DNA of 64,000 bases, taken from Marinobacter persicus. Lineage in GTDB: Bacteria; Pseudomonadota; Gammaproteobacteria; Pseudomonadales; Oleiphilaceae. The notes under the pieces are model-generated. The model made no database searches. It saw nothing but the letters and a program-made list of their open reading frames with translations, and was not told where the DNA came from. Positions 19,174 through 28,829 of this stretch are shown here, one piece after another. The position numbers and the translations under genes are program-made. Each line of letters opens with the position of its first letter. Position 1 is the first letter of the stretch. Location of the stretch: assembly GCF_900114155.1 (NCBI RefSeq), contig NZ_FOSC01000006.1, positions 105,048 to 169,047 of the forward strand. The letters run 5' to 3'.

Positions 19174-20489
19174 AATTTTTCCGTGGTGGTCGGCTGGTCC
19201 GCGTCAAGGGTGTCCAGCTGATACAGCTCGCGCAGGCATTCGGTCACTTCCGAGCGCCCTTCCGCCATGGCCTTGCGAACCTGGACAGACGGCTGGTGCA
19301 GAAGTTTGTTGGTCAGGCCCCGGGCCATGGCCCGCAACACCGTTTCCGGGTCGCTGCCGTTGCGCAGGGCTTTCAGGGCTTTTTCGGTTTCCGCGTCACG
19401 CAGCACTTCGGCGCGCTGGCGGAACACTTTCAGGGTGGAAACCGCATCCAGGGCGCGCAACTGGTCGAGGAAGTCCTGCACGCCGCTGGTTACCAGGTTT
19501 TCCGCCTCACGGGCGGCACCCTGGCGGGAACGCAGGTTTTCTTCGATCACCTGGCGCAGATCATCAACGGTATAGAGGTACACATCCGCCAGCGCGCCAA
19601 CCTCCGGCTCGATGTCCCGGGGTACCGCGATATCCACCATGAAGTACGGGCGATGCTTGCGCTTTTTCAGGGCGCGCTCAACGGCCCCCTTGCCCAAAAT
19701 CGGCAGCGGGCTGGCGGTGGAGGAAATCACGATATCCACGTCGGCCAGGTGGTCCGGAATCTCGGACAACAGAATGCCTTTGCCGCCATGGGCCTGGGCC
19801 AGGTTCTGGGCACGCTCCAGGGTACGGTTGGCGACGACAAAATCCTTTACGCCGGCTTCGGACAGGTGTCGCGCCACCAGCTCGATGGTCTGGCCGGCAC
19901 CCACCAGCAAGGCCTTGTTACGGGACAGGTCAGAGAAGATGTGGTGCGCCATGTTCACCGAGGCATAGGCGACAGACACCGGGTTCTCACCAATGGCGGT
20001 GTGGGTGCGAATGCGCTTGGCGACTGAGAAGGTATGCTCAAACATCCGGCACAGGAATTTGCCAACGGCATTGTGCTCCCGGGCCAGCGAGTAGGCATCT
20101 TTCAGTTGCCCGAAAATCTGTGGCTCGCCCAGCACCATGGAATCGAGGCCAGCGGCAACACGCATCATGTGGCGCACGGCGTCGGAATCTCGATGGATGT
20201 ACACCACCTGTTCAAGATCGCCGGCATCCAGATCGTGAAAACCGGCCAGCCAGCGCAACACCATGGGCGCGCAGTCGTCGTCTCCGGCCAGATACAGTTC
20301 GGTGCGGTTGCAGGTGGAGAGAATGGCTGCCTCGGTGGCACCAGACGCCGCCCGGAGTTCGGAGAAGGCTTCGCCCATCCGTTCCGGAGTGAAAGCCACA
20401 CGCTCGCGGATTTCCACGGGTGCGGTTTTGTGATTGATTCCCAGTGTCAGCAAAGCCATCTTGCGGTCGGAGATTCCTGTGCCATTCAT
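19170..20489 (-). CDS. hemA: Glutamyl-tRNA reductase
   Basis: HemA reduces Glu-tRNA to glutamate-1-semialdehyde, the first step of C5 tetrapyrrole synthesis. The [17 protein letters not shown] start, the catalytic-Cys region [11 protein letters not shown] and the NADPH-binding [16 protein letters not shown] are visible. Several in-frame ATGs compete. ATG 20489 has GGGGGA at good spacing and is used here. ATG 20459 ([12 protein letters not shown]) matches the family start better but has a poor ribosome site. The gene heads the hemA-prfA-prmC operon and is divergent from the TPR lipoprotein gene. Confidence 0.96.
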   Translation of the reverse strand: MNGTGISDRKMALLTLGINHKTAPVEIRERVAFTPERMGEAFSELRAASGATEAAILSTCNRTELYLAGDDDCAPMVLRWLAGFHDLDAGDLEQVVYIHRDSDAVRHMMRVAAGLDSMVLGEPQIFGQLKDAYSLAREHNAVGKFLCRMFEHTFSVAKRIRTHTAIGENPVSVAYASVNMAHHIFSDLSRNKALLVGAGQTIELVARHLSEAGVKDFVVANRTLERAQNLAQAHGGKGILLSEIPDHLADVDIVISSTASPLPILGKGAVERALKKRKHRPYFMVDIAVPRDIEPEVGALADVYLYTVDDLRQVIEENLRSRQGAAREAENLVTSGVQDFLDQLRALDAVSTLKVFRQRAEVLRDAETEKALKALRNGSDPETVLRAMARGLTNKLLHQPSVQVRKAMAEGRSEVTECLRELYQLDTLDADQPTTTEKL

Positions 20490-20592
20490 GGACATCCCCC
20501 GCATTCTACCGGCGGGAGCTGCAGCCTGCCACCCGAAAACACAGGCACTTCGGCAAGTGCGGACAGGTTGGGCAAGCTCTTATCCTTATGCC

Positions 20593-20619
20593 ATTATAGA
20601 AGCCTGACAACAACCGCAA
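20593..20619 (-). promoter_or_regulatory. Candidate hemA promoter
   Basis: On the minus strand a perfect -10 hexamer TATAAT (20598-20593) is preceded by TTGCGG (20619-20614) with a 15-nt spacer, shorter than ideal. It lies about 100 bases before the hemA start in the 187-202-bp divergent intergenic region. No operator was recognised. Confidence 0.4.
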
Positions 20620-20691
20620 CCCGATCTGGCTCAAATCCGGGACAGACTGCGGGCCAGCCGGAATCATTGCCGACCAATCACGGGACGTTGC

Positions 20692-22449
20692 ATGCAAACA
20701 TCTTCCAGTCTTCTGGCCACTTGCCTGTTGGGGGTCACCCTGGCAACGGTGTCTGGCTGCGCCGGTTTTTCCGGCGAGCCACAGACCAATCCGGATATTC
20801 AGCCGGTCATCGTCGATCCCACCCCTGATGAACAGGAAGACGAACGCTACGCCAGTTTTGAGCCGGAAGTGCTGTACCAGCTACTGGCCGCCGAAATTGC
20901 CGCACAGCGCGGCCGCTACGATGTCGCACTGGCGAACTACGCACAGGCGGCCAGAACCTCCGGTGATGAGGGCGTGATTGTCCGCACCCTGCGCATAGCC
21001 CAGTCTCTTGGCAGCGACCAGGTGCAACAGCAAATGGCCGAGCTCTGGCTGCAGAAAAAACCCGACAGCACCGACGCCCGGCGCGTGCTGGCCGTTCAGG
21101 CACTCAAGCAGCAGAATCTGGAAGCGGCACTGCGGCACATGGAAACGCTGATGGACCAGGGCGAAGACGCCAACTTCGATAACCTGGCCGCCATGGCCGA
21201 ATCCCTGCCCGCGGACCAGCAGCAGGAAATGCTGGCCCTCTACCGGCAACTGGCCGAACGTCATCCCGGCAACCCGGAACTGGAATACAGCATTGCCCTG
21301 CTACTCAAGATGACCGGTGAGCCGGACGAGGCACTGGCGCGCCTGGAAACACTGCTGGCCGATGCCCCCAATTTCCAGCCAGCGGTAATACTCAAAGGCG
21401 ACCTGCTTTACCAGACCGGCCGCAAGCGTGATGCGCTCAACTATATGACCACCCAGACCCGTCGTTTCCCGGGCAATCGCAAACTGGGCGACCTGTACGG
21501 CCGCATGCTGTTGAACGAGGATGAACTGCAGGCGGCACAGGATGAATTCCAGCGCCTGGTCGAACAGGACCCGGACAATCCCGGGCTGCGCCTCTCTCAC
21601 GCACTGGTGGCGCTGGAAAACGAACAGCCGGAGCTGGCGGAACGGGAGCTTACATACCTGATCGAACAGGACCAGTTTGTGGACCAGGCCAGTTACTACC
21701 TCGGGCGCATTGAGGAAGAAGCTGGCGATACAGAGCAGGCCATCCATTATTACCAGAACGTACAGCAGGGTAACTTCTTCTTTCCCGCCCTGGCCCGCAC
21801 CAGCGCCCTGCAGGCCGAAGCCGGTCACCTGGAATCTGCCCTGACCCGCCTGGACGATCTCAGGCAAGCTCACGAGCAGATCGCCGAACGCCTGTGGCTG
21901 ATCGAAGTGAACCTGCTGCTCGAATACGGCAGTGAAGACCAGGCCCTGGAAGCCGCCAATACCGCCCTTGAGCAATACCCCGACAACATCGAAATCCGCT
22001 ACTCCCGCGCCATGCTGCACGACCAGCAGGGGGAACTGGTACCAGCCGAGCGGGACCTGAGCCACATTCTGGAGCGACAACCAGACAACGCCGTGGCCCT
22101 GAACGCGCTGGGCTACATTCTCGCCGTGCGCACAGACCGCCTGGAAGAAGCCCGGCAATATATTGAAAAGGCGCTGGAACTGGACCCGGAAAATCCGGCG
22201 ATTCTCGACAGCATGGGCTGGGTACTTTATCTGCAGGGCCACCACGAAAGCGCCCTGGATTACCTGGAAGACGCCTGGGCCGCCTACCCGGATCCGGAAG
22301 TGGCCGCCCATTACGGCGAAGTACTCTGGGTAACGGGCAACCGCGACCAGGCGAGAATTGTCTGGCAGAAAACCCTGGACGAGCATCCGGGCGACGAGCT
22401 GCTGATGGAAACCATCAACCGGCTCACCAACACCGGGAGTGACGAATGA
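20692..22449 (+). CDS. Tetratricopeptide-repeat outer-membrane lipoprotein
   Basis: The 585-residue protein has a lipoprotein signal peptide ending in VSGC (lipidated Cys23) followed by G/S residues, so it is probably sent to the outer membrane. The rest is made of TPR-like helix pairs, clearest at 420-570 (NALGYILAVRTDRLEEARQY, DSMGWVLYLQGHHESALDYL). TPRs mediate protein contacts; the partner is unknown. It overlaps lolB by four bases, so it is in the lolB-ispE operon, as in pseudomonads and relatives. The start ATG has only a weak ribosome site. Confidence 0.9.
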   Translation: MQTSSSLLATCLLGVTLATVSGCAGFSGEPQTNPDIQPVIVDPTPDEQEDERYASFEPEVLYQLLAAEIAAQRGRYDVALANYAQAARTSGDEGVIVRTLRIAQSLGSDQVQQQMAELWLQKKPDSTDARRVLAVQALKQQNLEAALRHMETLMDQGEDANFDNLAAMAESLPADQQQEMLALYRQLAERHPGNPELEYSIALLLKMTGEPDEALARLETLLADAPNFQPAVILKGDLLYQTGRKRDALNYMTTQTRRFPGNRKLGDLYGRMLLNEDELQAAQDEFQRLVEQDPDNPGLRLSHALVALENEQPELAERELTYLIEQDQFVDQASYYLGRIEEEAGDTEQAIHYYQNVQQGNFFFPALARTSALQAEAGHLESALTRLDDLRQAHEQIAERLWLIEVNLLLEYGSEDQALEAANTALEQYPDNIEIRYSRAMLHDQQGELVPAERDLSHILERQPDNAVALNALGYILAVRTDRLEEARQYIEKALELDPENPAILDSMGWVLYLQGHHESALDYLEDAWAAYPDPEVAAHYGEVLWVTGNRDQARIVWQKTLDEHPGDELLMETINRLTNTGSDE

Positions 22450-23075
22450 TCCGCCACCTGGCGCTCGCCATGCTGCTGGCCTTCACCGCAGTGGCGGGCT
22501 GCACCCGCATTCAGCTTGACCCGTTACCCGAGGGCATGACCGACCAGCCCCCGGAAAACTGGGCCGAGCGCACCCGCCAGGTTACCGATTTCGACCGCTG
22601 GGTCCTGTCCGGGAAGATGGCGGTACGCCAGCCGTCAGACAGCGGCACGGCGGTCATCAACCGCTGGCAGCAATACGGCAACGAGTACGAACTCAGCCTG
22701 TCATCCTCGTTCCTGGGCATGGGCACCACACGCATTGAAGGTTCGCCCGGGTTTATCGAACTGACCCTGAGTAACGGTGATGTCTACCAATCCGGCAACC
22801 CTGAGCAACTGATCAGCCAGGCCACCGGCTGGCAACTGCCGGTACAAAGCCTGGTCTGGTGGATGCGGGGCCTGCCCGCACCGGAAGGTCGCCACCGCCT
22901 GCTGTTTGACCAGAAAAACCGCCTGGCCATCCTGGAGCAGGACGGCTGGGAAATCCGCTACGACAGATGGCGCACCTTTGTCGACGACCTGCCCGAGCTG
23001 CCGGCGCGCATCACCGCGATAAAGGACGACAAGCGGGTGCGCGTGGTCATTGCCAGCTGGCGCCGGGAGGATTGA
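22446..23075 (+). CDS. lolB: Outer-membrane lipoprotein receptor LolB
   Basis: LolB accepts lipoproteins from LolA and inserts them in the outer membrane. The 209-residue protein has a signal peptide ending AVAGC (lipidated Cys19). It shows LolB-type segments WVLSGKMAVRQPSDSGTAVINRW, a later LVWWMRGLPAP and a C-terminal ITAIKDDKRVRVVIASW. It overlaps the upstream TPR gene and is followed within four bases by ispE. This lolB-ispE-prs order is widely conserved in gammaproteobacteria. Confidence 0.95.
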   Translation: MIRHLALAMLLAFTAVAGCTRIQLDPLPEGMTDQPPENWAERTRQVTDFDRWVLSGKMAVRQPSDSGTAVINRWQQYGNEYELSLSSSFLGMGTTRIEGSPGFIELTLSNGDVYQSGNPEQLISQATGWQLPVQSLVWWMRGLPAPEGRHRLLFDQKNRLAILEQDGWEIRYDRWRTFVDDLPELPARITAIKDDKRVRVVIASWRRED

Positions 23076-23078
23076 GCG

Positions 23079-23942
23079 GTGACAACCAGCCTGACCCTGC
23101 CCTCCCCGGCCAAGCTCAACCTGTTTCTGCACATTGTCGGCCAACGCCCGGATGGCTACCACGAACTGCAAACCCTGTTTCAGTTTCTGGATTACGGAGA
23201 CGAGCTAACCTTCACCCTGACCCCGGACCAACCCGGGATCAGACTGGCCGAATCCATGAACGGCGTGGCCGATGACGACAACCTGATCATCCGGGCCGCC
23301 CGGATGCTGGCCGACCGGGCAACAGGGCCACTGCCGGGCGTAACCATCGCCATCGACAAACGCCTGCCAATGGGCGGCGGGCTGGGTGGCGGCAGCTCCA
23401 ACGCAGCCACCACCCTGGCTGGCCTGAACTGGCTCTGGCAACTGAACCTCAGTGAAGATGAACTGGCGCAGATCGGCCTTGCCCTGGGCGCCGATGTACC
23501 GGTTTTCGTGCGCGGCCGGGCTGCGTTTGCCGAAGGCGTGGGCGAAATCCTGACCCCCGCCAACCCTCCGGAAGACTGGTTCGTGGTGCTCAAACCCGAC
23601 TGCGAAATCAACACCGGAAAGATTTTTTCACAGGAAGGGTTGACAAGAGACACCCCGAAAATCACAATACGCCCCGCTTTTGAGGGAGACGCCTCGAGGT
23701 ACCGAAACGACTGTGAGGATGTGGTTCGAAAACTGTATCCGGAGGTTCACCAAAGTCTTGAATGGCTTTCACAATTCGGACCTGCAAGATTAACCGGAAC
23801 CGGGGCTTGCATTTTTGGACGTTTCCCGACAGAATCCGCAGCGCGGAGCATCTGGGAAAGCAAACCCTCCGGCATCACGGGGTTCGTAGCTAAAGGGGTG
23901 AATCACTCACCGCTTCACCAAAAGCTGACAGAGCTGACATGA
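23079..23942 (+). CDS. ispE: 4-diphosphocytidyl-2-C-methyl-D-erythritol kinase
   Basis: IspE is the GHMP kinase of the MEP isoprenoid pathway. It has the substrate-binding [21 protein letters not shown] and the ATP-binding [17 protein letters not shown]. The start is GTG 23079, eight bases after GGGAGG. The last third (from about 23625) differs from the first: lower GC and codons such as AGA, CGA and TTA that are rare upstream. The tRNA-Gln gene begins 19 bases after the stop. The protein still looks complete (287 residues). Confidence 0.95.
   Translation: MTTSLTLPSPAKLNLFLHIVGQRPDGYHELQTLFQFLDYGDELTFTLTPDQPGIRLAESMNGVADDDNLIIRAARMLADRATGPLPGVTIAIDKRLPMGGGLGGGSSNAATTLAGLNWLWQLNLSEDELAQIGLALGADVPVFVRGRAAFAEGVGEILTPANPPEDWFVVLKPDCEINTGKIFSQEGLTRDTPKITIRPAFEGDASRYRNDCEDVVRKLYPEVHQSLEWLSQFGPARLTGTGACIFGRFPTESAARSIWESKPSGITGFVAKGVNHSPLHQKLTELT
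23640..23675 (+). promoter_or_regulatory. Candidate internal promoter for tRNA-Gln/prs
   Basis: TTGACA (23640-23645), a 17-nt spacer and CACAAT (23663-23668) are followed by the discriminator ACGCCCC. The two other tRNA promoters in this window have the same build (TTGACA, 17 nt, ACGCGCC discriminator). It lies inside ispE, about 290 bases before tRNA-Gln, so its assignment is tentative. Confidence 0.35.
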
Positions 23943-23961
23943 TGCCAAATGAGCACGATAC

Positions 23962-24036
23962 TGGGGTGTCGCCAAGTGGTAAGGCAACGGGTTTTGATCC
24001 CGTCATGCGCAGGTTCGAATCCTGCCACCCCAGCCA
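23962..24036 (+). tRNA. tRNA-Gln(TTG)
   Basis: A 75-nt cloverleaf with CCA encoded: acceptor TGGGGTG pairs with CACCCCA, the anticodon stem ACGGG/CCCGT encloses loop TTTTGAT (anticodon TTG), and the T-arm carries GGTTCGAATCC. It lies between ispE and prs, a position seen in pseudomonads and relatives. Confidence 0.97.
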
Positions 24037-24088
24037 CCTTTCTTCTAGTTCTTCTGAATCCAACGCCGATACCGAGAAGGATACAGAC

Positions 24089-25039
24089 GTGTCCAAATTG
24101 ATGATCTTCGCGGGCAATGCCAATCCGGAACTTGCTCAGGATATTGCCAAGAAACTCCATATTCCCATGGGTCAGGCCACTGTCGGCCGCTTCAGTGATG
24201 GCGAAACCACCGTCGAAATCGACGAGAATGTTCGTGGTCACGATGTTTTCATTATTCAGCCGACCTGCTACCCGACCAACGATAACCTGATGGAACTGAT
24301 CGTGATGGCCGACGCCCTGCGCCGCGCCTCCGCCACACGCATCACCGCCGTTATCCCCTATTATGGCTATGCCCGCCAGGACCGCCGCGTGCGCTCCACC
24401 CGGGTCGCCATCAGCGCCAAGGTCGTCGCGGACATGATCTCCAGCATCGGCGTGGATCGTGTACTGACCGTTGACCTGCACGCTGACCAGATCCAGGGCT
24501 TCTTCGACATCCCGGTAGACAACATCTACGCCACCCCGGTTCTGCTCGAGGATATCGAACGCCAGCGCTTCGAGAACTTTGTTGTGGTCTCCCCGGACGT
24601 GGGTGGCGTGGTGCGTGCCCGCGCGGTTGCCAAGCGCCTGGACGACGCCGACCTGGCCATCATCGACAAGCGCCGCCCGAAGGCCAACGTCTCCCAGGTT
24701 ATGCACATCATTGGTGATGTTCAGGACAAAACCTGCATCCTGGTGGACGACATCGTCGATACCGCCGGCACCCTGTGCAAGGCGGCCAACGCCCTGAAAG
24801 AGCACGGCGCCTCCCGCGTGGTTGCCTACATCACACACCCGGTATTGTCCGGCCCGGCCATCGAGAACATCGCCAACTCCGATCTCGACGAACTGGTGGT
24901 GTGCGACACCATTCCGCTGGGTGACAAGGCCAGAAAGTGTGATAAAATCCGCCCCGTCAGCATGGCCGGACTGCTCGCCGAGTCCATTCGTCGCGTCAGC
25001 AACGAAGAGTCCATCAGCGCCATGTTCGAGAACGTATAA
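24089..25039 (+). CDS. prs: Ribose-phosphate pyrophosphokinase
   Basis: Prs makes PRPP from ribose-5-phosphate and ATP for nucleotide, His and Trp synthesis. The true start is GTG 24089 ([19 protein letters not shown]), eight bases after GAGAAGGA. A longer in-frame opening would run back through tRNA-Gln. The protein is 316 residues, with the PRPP-binding loop [17 protein letters not shown] and catalytic region [11 protein letters not shown] strong terminator follows at 25082. Confidence 0.97.
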   Translation: MSKLMIFAGNANPELAQDIAKKLHIPMGQATVGRFSDGETTVEIDENVRGHDVFIIQPTCYPTNDNLMELIVMADALRRASATRITAVIPYYGYARQDRRVRSTRVAISAKVVADMISSIGVDRVLTVDLHADQIQGFFDIPVDNIYATPVLLEDIERQRFENFVVVSPDVGGVVRARAVAKRLDDADLAIIDKRRPKANVSQVMHIIGDVQDKTCILVDDIVDTAGTLCKAANALKEHGASRVVAYITHPVLSGPAIENIANSDLDELVVCDTIPLGDKARKCDKIRPVSMAGLLAESIRRVSNEESISAMFENV

Positions 25040-25081
25040 TCCGGCCGACCACATAACTGTCGGATTTATAACTGTTTTCCG

Positions 25082-25114
25082 ATCGGGAGCCCACACGGGC
25101 TCCCGATTGTTTTA
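25082..25114 (+). terminator. Intrinsic terminator after prs
   Basis: A perfect 11-bp stem (25082-25092 with 25097-25107) with a 4-nt loop is followed by TGTTTTA. It separates prs from rplY. Confidence 0.85.
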
Positions 25115-25201
25115 GTCGGCCGGAAAATCCGGCCATTTCAGAAACTCATCTGTGTTGATGCCTGGTCGCGGGCTACTCAGATGAACAACGAGGTAAATAC
25201 C

Positions 25202-25843
25202 ATGTCTCAGGAATTCGTAATCGAAGCATTTCCTCGTGACGACCAGGGGAAGGGTGCGAGCCGCCGCCTGCGTCGCGAGGAGCGTAAAATCCCGGCCATC
25301 ATCTACGGTGGCGGCAAAGACGCAACTCCGGTTGCCATCTGGCACAACGAGCTGAAAAAGTCTCTGGAAAACGAAGCCTTCTTCTCTCACGTTCTGACCA
25401 TCGACCTGAACGGTAAGAAAGAAAGCGTTATCCTGAAGGACCTGCAGCGTCACCCGTACAAGCCGATCCTGACCCACGCTGACTTCCAGCGCGTCGACAA
25501 GGACCACGAGATCCACGTAAACGTACCGCTGCACTTCCTGAACGAAGAGTCCGCACCGGTTGTTAAGCTGCAGGGTGGTGTTGTTTCCCACAACATGACC
25601 GAAGTGGAAGTGGTGTGTCTGCCGCAGAACCTGCCGGAATTCATCGAAGTGGACCTGAACGACGTTGAGATGGATCAGGTGGTTCACCTGAGCGATCTGA
25701 AACTGCCGGAAGGCGTTCGCTCCGCCGCCCTGATGCAGGGCGAAGACCACGACCAGCCGGTTGTGTCCGTGCACAAGCCGAAAGGCGCCAAGGCTGACGA
25801 CGAAGAAGCCGAAGGCGAAGGCGAAGAAGGCGGCGAGGAGTAA
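25202..25843 (+). CDS. rplY: 50S ribosomal protein L25 (CTC form)
   Basis: L25/CTC binds 5S rRNA. The 213-residue protein is the long form: an N-terminal L25 domain (FVIEAFPRDDQGKGASRRLRR) and a C-terminal beta domain, ending in an acidic Glu-rich tail. ATG 25202 is chosen because GAGGT precedes it and the N-terminus fits the family; an upstream ATG at 25181 has no such support. It is followed 20 bases later by pth, a conserved pair. Confidence 0.96.
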   Translation: MSQEFVIEAFPRDDQGKGASRRLRREERKIPAIIYGGGKDATPVAIWHNELKKSLENEAFFSHVLTIDLNGKKESVILKDLQRHPYKPILTHADFQRVDKDHEIHVNVPLHFLNEESAPVVKLQGGVVSHNMTEVEVVCLPQNLPEFIEVDLNDVEMDQVVHLSDLKLPEGVRSAALMQGEDHDQPVVSVHKPKGAKADDEEAEGEGEEGGEE

Positions 25844-25863
25844 TCCTCCGGGGGCACTGAGCG

Positions 25864-26454
25864 ATGGCACAGGATATTGTCATGATCGTTGGCCTGGGCA
25901 ACCCGGGCCCCGACTACGAGAATACCCGCCATAACGCCGGCGCCCTGTTCGTCGAAGCGCTGGCCCGTGAAGCGGGCCAGACGCTCCGGCCGGACAAGAA
26001 GTACCACGGGCTCTATGCCCGCATCCACTGGCAGGGTCTGGACCTGCACCTGCTCAACCCGAGCACCTTCATGAACCGCAGCGGCATTGCCATCAAGGCC
26101 CTGGCGGACTTCTTCAAGATCTCTCCCGAACAGATCCTGGTGGCTCACGACGAGCTTGACCTGCCCGCCGGCACCGCAAAGCTCAAGAAAGGCGGCGGTC
26201 ACGGTGGTCACAATGGCCTGCGGGACACCATCGCCCACCTGGGCACCAATAACTTCCAGCGCCTGCGCATCGGCATTGACCATCCCGGCGACAGCCGAAA
26301 AGTCACCGGCTATGTTCTCGGCCGGCTCGGCAAGAAAGAAACCGAAGAGCTGCACGCCGTGTTTGACGAAATTACCCGGGTACTGCCAGACGCCGCCACC
26401 GGCAAACTGCCAGCCGCCATGAACCGGCTGCACAGCTTCAAGTCCACCGCCTGA
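25864..26454 (+). CDS. pth: Peptidyl-tRNA hydrolase
   Basis: Pth frees peptides from prematurely released peptidyl-tRNA. The 196-residue protein shows [19 protein letters not shown] with the catalytic His23, the FMNRSG segment and the DELDLPAG motif. It lies 20 bases behind rplY and 83 before ychF, the common gammaproteobacterial order. Length is normal and no odd features are seen. Confidence 0.97.
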   Translation: MAQDIVMIVGLGNPGPDYENTRHNAGALFVEALAREAGQTLRPDKKYHGLYARIHWQGLDLHLLNPSTFMNRSGIAIKALADFFKISPEQILVAHDELDLPAGTAKLKKGGGHGGHNGLRDTIAHLGTNNFQRLRIGIDHPGDSRKVTGYVLGRLGKKETEELHAVFDEITRVLPDAATGKLPAAMNRLHSFKSTA

Positions 26455-26537
26455 GCATAGCGGTCACCCCTACTCGCACCGGTACCCTTACACCGGTATA
26501 ATCCGCGCAAATTTTTCAGTTCCAGCAGAGGCATTCC

Positions 26538-27629
26538 ATGGGATTTAACTGCGGCATTGTCGGCCTTCCCAACGTCGGCAAATCTACCCTGTTCAACGCA
26601 TTGACCAAATCCGGCATCGGCGCGGAGAACTTCCCGTTCTGCACCATAGAACCCAACGCCGGCGTGGTACCCATGCCGGACCCACGGCTCGACAAACTGG
26701 CGGAGATCGTCAAGCCGCAGAAAGTGGTGCCCACCGCCATGGAATTTGTCGATATTGCCGGCCTGGTGGAAGGCGCTTCCAAGGGCGAAGGCCTGGGCAA
26801 CCAGTTTCTCGCCAACATCCGCCAGACCGACGCCATTGCCCACGTGGTGCGCTGCTTTGACGACGGCAACGTGATCCACGTTTCCAACAAGGTGGACCCC
26901 GCCTCAGACATTGAAGTGATCAACACCGAACTGGCCCTGGCCGACCTGGACACCGTCGAGAAAGCCATCAAGCGGGTTCAGCGCGTGGCCAAGAGCGGCG
27001 ACAAAGAGGCCAAGGCGCAGCTGGAGATGTTCGAGCAACTGCTGCCGGTGCTGAACGAAGGCAAGCCGGTGCGCAGCATGGGCCTGGACAAGGACCAGAT
27101 GGCACTGATCCGCGAGCTGTGCCTGCTGACCGTCAAGCCGACCATGTACATTGCCAACGTTAATGAAGACGGCTTCGAGAACAACCCGTACCTGGATCAG
27201 GTGCAGGCCATCGCCGCTGAAGAAAACGCGGTCGTCGTGCCCATCTGCAACAAGCTCGAGGCTGAAATCTCCGAGCTGGAAGACGATGAGAAATCCATGT
27301 TCCTGGATGAAATGGGCATGGAAGAGCCGGGTCTGGACCGGGTAATCCGCGCCGGCTACAACCTGCTGGGCCTGCAGACCTACTTCACCGCCGGCGTGAA
27401 GGAAGTGCGCGCCTGGACCGTGCGCATCGGCGCCACCGCCCCGCAGGCCGCCGCCGTGATCCATACCGACTTCGAGCGTGGCTTCATTCGGGCGGAAGTG
27501 GTCAGCTACGAGGATTTCGTCGCCCACAACGGCGAACAGGGCGCCAAAGACGCCGGCAAATGGCGCCTGGAAGGCAAGGATTACATCGTCCAGGACGGCG
27601 ACATCATCCACTTCCGCTTTAACGTTTAA
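26538..27629 (+). CDS. ychF: Redox-regulated ATPase YchF
   Basis: YchF is an Obg-related P-loop ATPase that binds ribosomes and takes part in stress responses. The 363-residue protein has P-loop GLPNVGKST (8-16) near the N-terminus, a coiled-coil insertion with [19 protein letters not shown], and a C-terminal TGS domain ending [12 protein letters not shown]. The start has GAGG at good spacing. It is followed by tRNA-Met. Confidence 0.97.
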   Translation: MGFNCGIVGLPNVGKSTLFNALTKSGIGAENFPFCTIEPNAGVVPMPDPRLDKLAEIVKPQKVVPTAMEFVDIAGLVEGASKGEGLGNQFLANIRQTDAIAHVVRCFDDGNVIHVSNKVDPASDIEVINTELALADLDTVEKAIKRVQRVAKSGDKEAKAQLEMFEQLLPVLNEGKPVRSMGLDKDQMALIRELCLLTVKPTMYIANVNEDGFENNPYLDQVQAIAAEENAVVVPICNKLEAEISELEDDEKSMFLDEMGMEEPGLDRVIRAGYNLLGLQTYFTAGVKEVRAWTVRIGATAPQAAAVIHTDFERGFIRAEVVSYEDFVAHNGEQGAKDAGKWRLEGKDYIVQDGDIIHFRFNV

Positions 27630-27657
27630 TCTCAGAGAAAATTTTGGCCCCAAAGCC

Positions 27658-27686
27658 TTGACAGCCCGGGGCCAAATGCCGAAAAT
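27658..27686 (+). promoter_or_regulatory. tRNA-Met promoter
   Basis: TTGACA (27658-27663), a 17-nt spacer and GAAAAT (27681-27686) are followed by the GC-rich discriminator ACGCGCC, typical of stable-RNA promoters under stringent control. A 9-bp inverted repeat (27643-27651 with 27668-27676) spans the -35 box. It could be the end of ychF mRNA or an operator. Confidence 0.65.
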
Positions 27687-27721
27687 ACGCGCCTCGTTTG
27701 GGGCGATGCCCAAAGCGAAAT

Positions 27722-27798
27722 GGCAAGGTAGCTCAGTTGGTTAGAGCACAGCACTCATAATGCTGGGGTCGGCGGTTCGACTCCGCCCCTTGCTACCA
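27722..27798 (+). tRNA. tRNA-Met(CAT), elongator type; prophage attachment gene
   Basis: The 77-nt tRNA encodes CCA. The acceptor GGCAAGG pairs with CCTTGCT, with one G-U pair at the end. The anticodon stem CAGCA/TGCTG carries loop CTCATAA (CAT), and the T-arm has GGTTCGACTCC. Its last 47 nt plus one base (27752-27799) are repeated at 36137-36184, showing that a prophage entered here and restored the tRNA 3' end. Confidence 0.96.
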
Positions 27799-27799
27799 G
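27752..27799 (+). repeat. attL: 48-bp direct repeat, tRNA-Met side
   Basis: These 48 bases, from the anticodon stem of tRNA-Met to one base past CCA, are identical to 36137-36184. The sequences diverge immediately on both sides. This is the left attachment site of the prophage. Confidence 0.95.
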
Positions 27800-27805
27800 A
27801 ATTCA

Positions 27806-27838
27806 AAGGGTTACAGCCGTCGCTGTAGCCCTTTTTTT
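27806..27838 (+). terminator. Phage-borne terminator directly after tRNA-Met
   Basis: A 10-bp stem with one G-U pair (GGGTTACAGC with GCTGTAGCCC) is followed by seven T residues. It lies seven bases after the regenerated tRNA, inside the prophage. It would end tRNA-Met transcription, because the original host terminator was moved to 36192. Confidence 0.8.
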
Positions 27839-27857
27839 ATGGGTGTCTACATAGTGC

Positions 27858-28829
27858 CTACATCGCGTCTACACGTAGACTCGCCATAGGACAAAGCCTG
27901 ACAGCCGACTCCAGGTAATCCGGTGACAGGTGAGCATACTTCATAGTCATATTAATCGAACCATGGCCGAGAATACGTTGAAGGGTGAGCAGATCACCAC
28001 CGTTCATCATGTAATGACTGGCGAAGGTGTGCCGAAGAATGTGAGTTAGTTGATGAGGCGTATCATAACCACACCGGCCGTATGCGGACCTGAAGGCATA
28101 ACGGCAAGTGTCAAACATACGCCCAGGGCCCGGCAAAGCAAACGCTTCAACTTCACTCTGAAGGTCCCGATCAATGGGAACCGCCCTATCCTTTCCATTT
28201 TTGGTATTTCGGAAAATAACTTTACCTGGCAACCAATTTACCCACGTTAACCCCTCAGCTTCGGACCACCTGGCACCGGTCGCCAAACAAATAACCGCAA
28301 CAGCCCATGTAAATGGGTTAGAACTGGACAAACACTCTTTAAGAAGTTTCCGACACTGCTCAAGACTCAGAAACATCATTTCGTGATGGGGCTCCGTAAG
28401 CTGGCGAACGTTTCCGATCGGGTTGTCTTGAATGCGACCGAGACGGATCGACTCGGAGAACACGGCCTTCAAATAACGCTGCTCATGATTAACGGTTGAG
28501 GATGAAACCTCATTCATCCGCGCCATTCGATACTCAAGCCAATCAGTAGCGGTAAAGTCAGCCACAAAAGGATTACCTAGCCGGGTAACTATCGCCGTAA
28601 CTCGACTGTAACGGTATTTTGCGTCTTTCAGTGCATGACCGTGGTGCTGATACCAGTAATCAACAAGGTCAGAGAGACGCAGACCGCTACCCTTTCCTTT
28701 CTGATGAAAACGGCGCAACCAGGCATTAGCATCAAGACGAGTTTTAAATCCCTTTTTTCGAACGCGACGACCACCACGGCCATCGGGGTAAAAATCCACC
28801 ATCCAGCCAGTAGCGGTTTTTTTAATCAT
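27858..28829 (-). CDS. int: Phage tyrosine integrase
   Basis: This 323-residue site-specific recombinase should integrate and excise the phage at tRNA-Met. The catalytic residues are visible: R187 (GARWSE), a Lys near 210, H263 and R266 (HILRH), H289 (LGHG) and nucleophile Y298. An N-terminal arm-binding/SAM-like domain precedes them. ATG 28829 is chosen because AAGGTG lies seven bases upstream and it overlaps the rep stop (ATGA); GTG 28835 is a weaker alternative. It ends 59 bases from attL. No promoter of its own is evident. Confidence 0.95.
   Translation of the reverse strand: MIKKTATGWMVDFYPDGRGGRRVRKKGFKTRLDANAWLRRFHQKGKGSGLRLSDLVDYWYQHHGHALKDAKYRYSRVTAIVTRLGNPFVADFTATDWLEYRMARMNEVSSSTVNHEQRYLKAVFSESIRLGRIQDNPIGNVRQLTEPHHEMMFLSLEQCRKLLKECLSSSNPFTWAVAVICLATGARWSEAEGLTWVNWLPGKVIFRNTKNGKDRAVPIDRDLQSEVEAFALPGPGRMFDTCRYAFRSAYGRCGYDTPHQLTHILRHTFASHYMMNGGDLLTLQRILGHGSINMTMKYAHLSPDYLESAVRLCPMASLRVDAM

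Noticed and set aside
21301-22386. Long open frame opposite the TPR lipoprotein gene
   Set aside because: It is a high-GC shadow with no ribosome site, signal or family similarity; the plus-strand gene is clearly real.
23939-24088. 5' extension of prs
   Set aside because: It crosses tRNA-Gln; GTG 24089 has a strong ribosome site and gives the normal Prs length.
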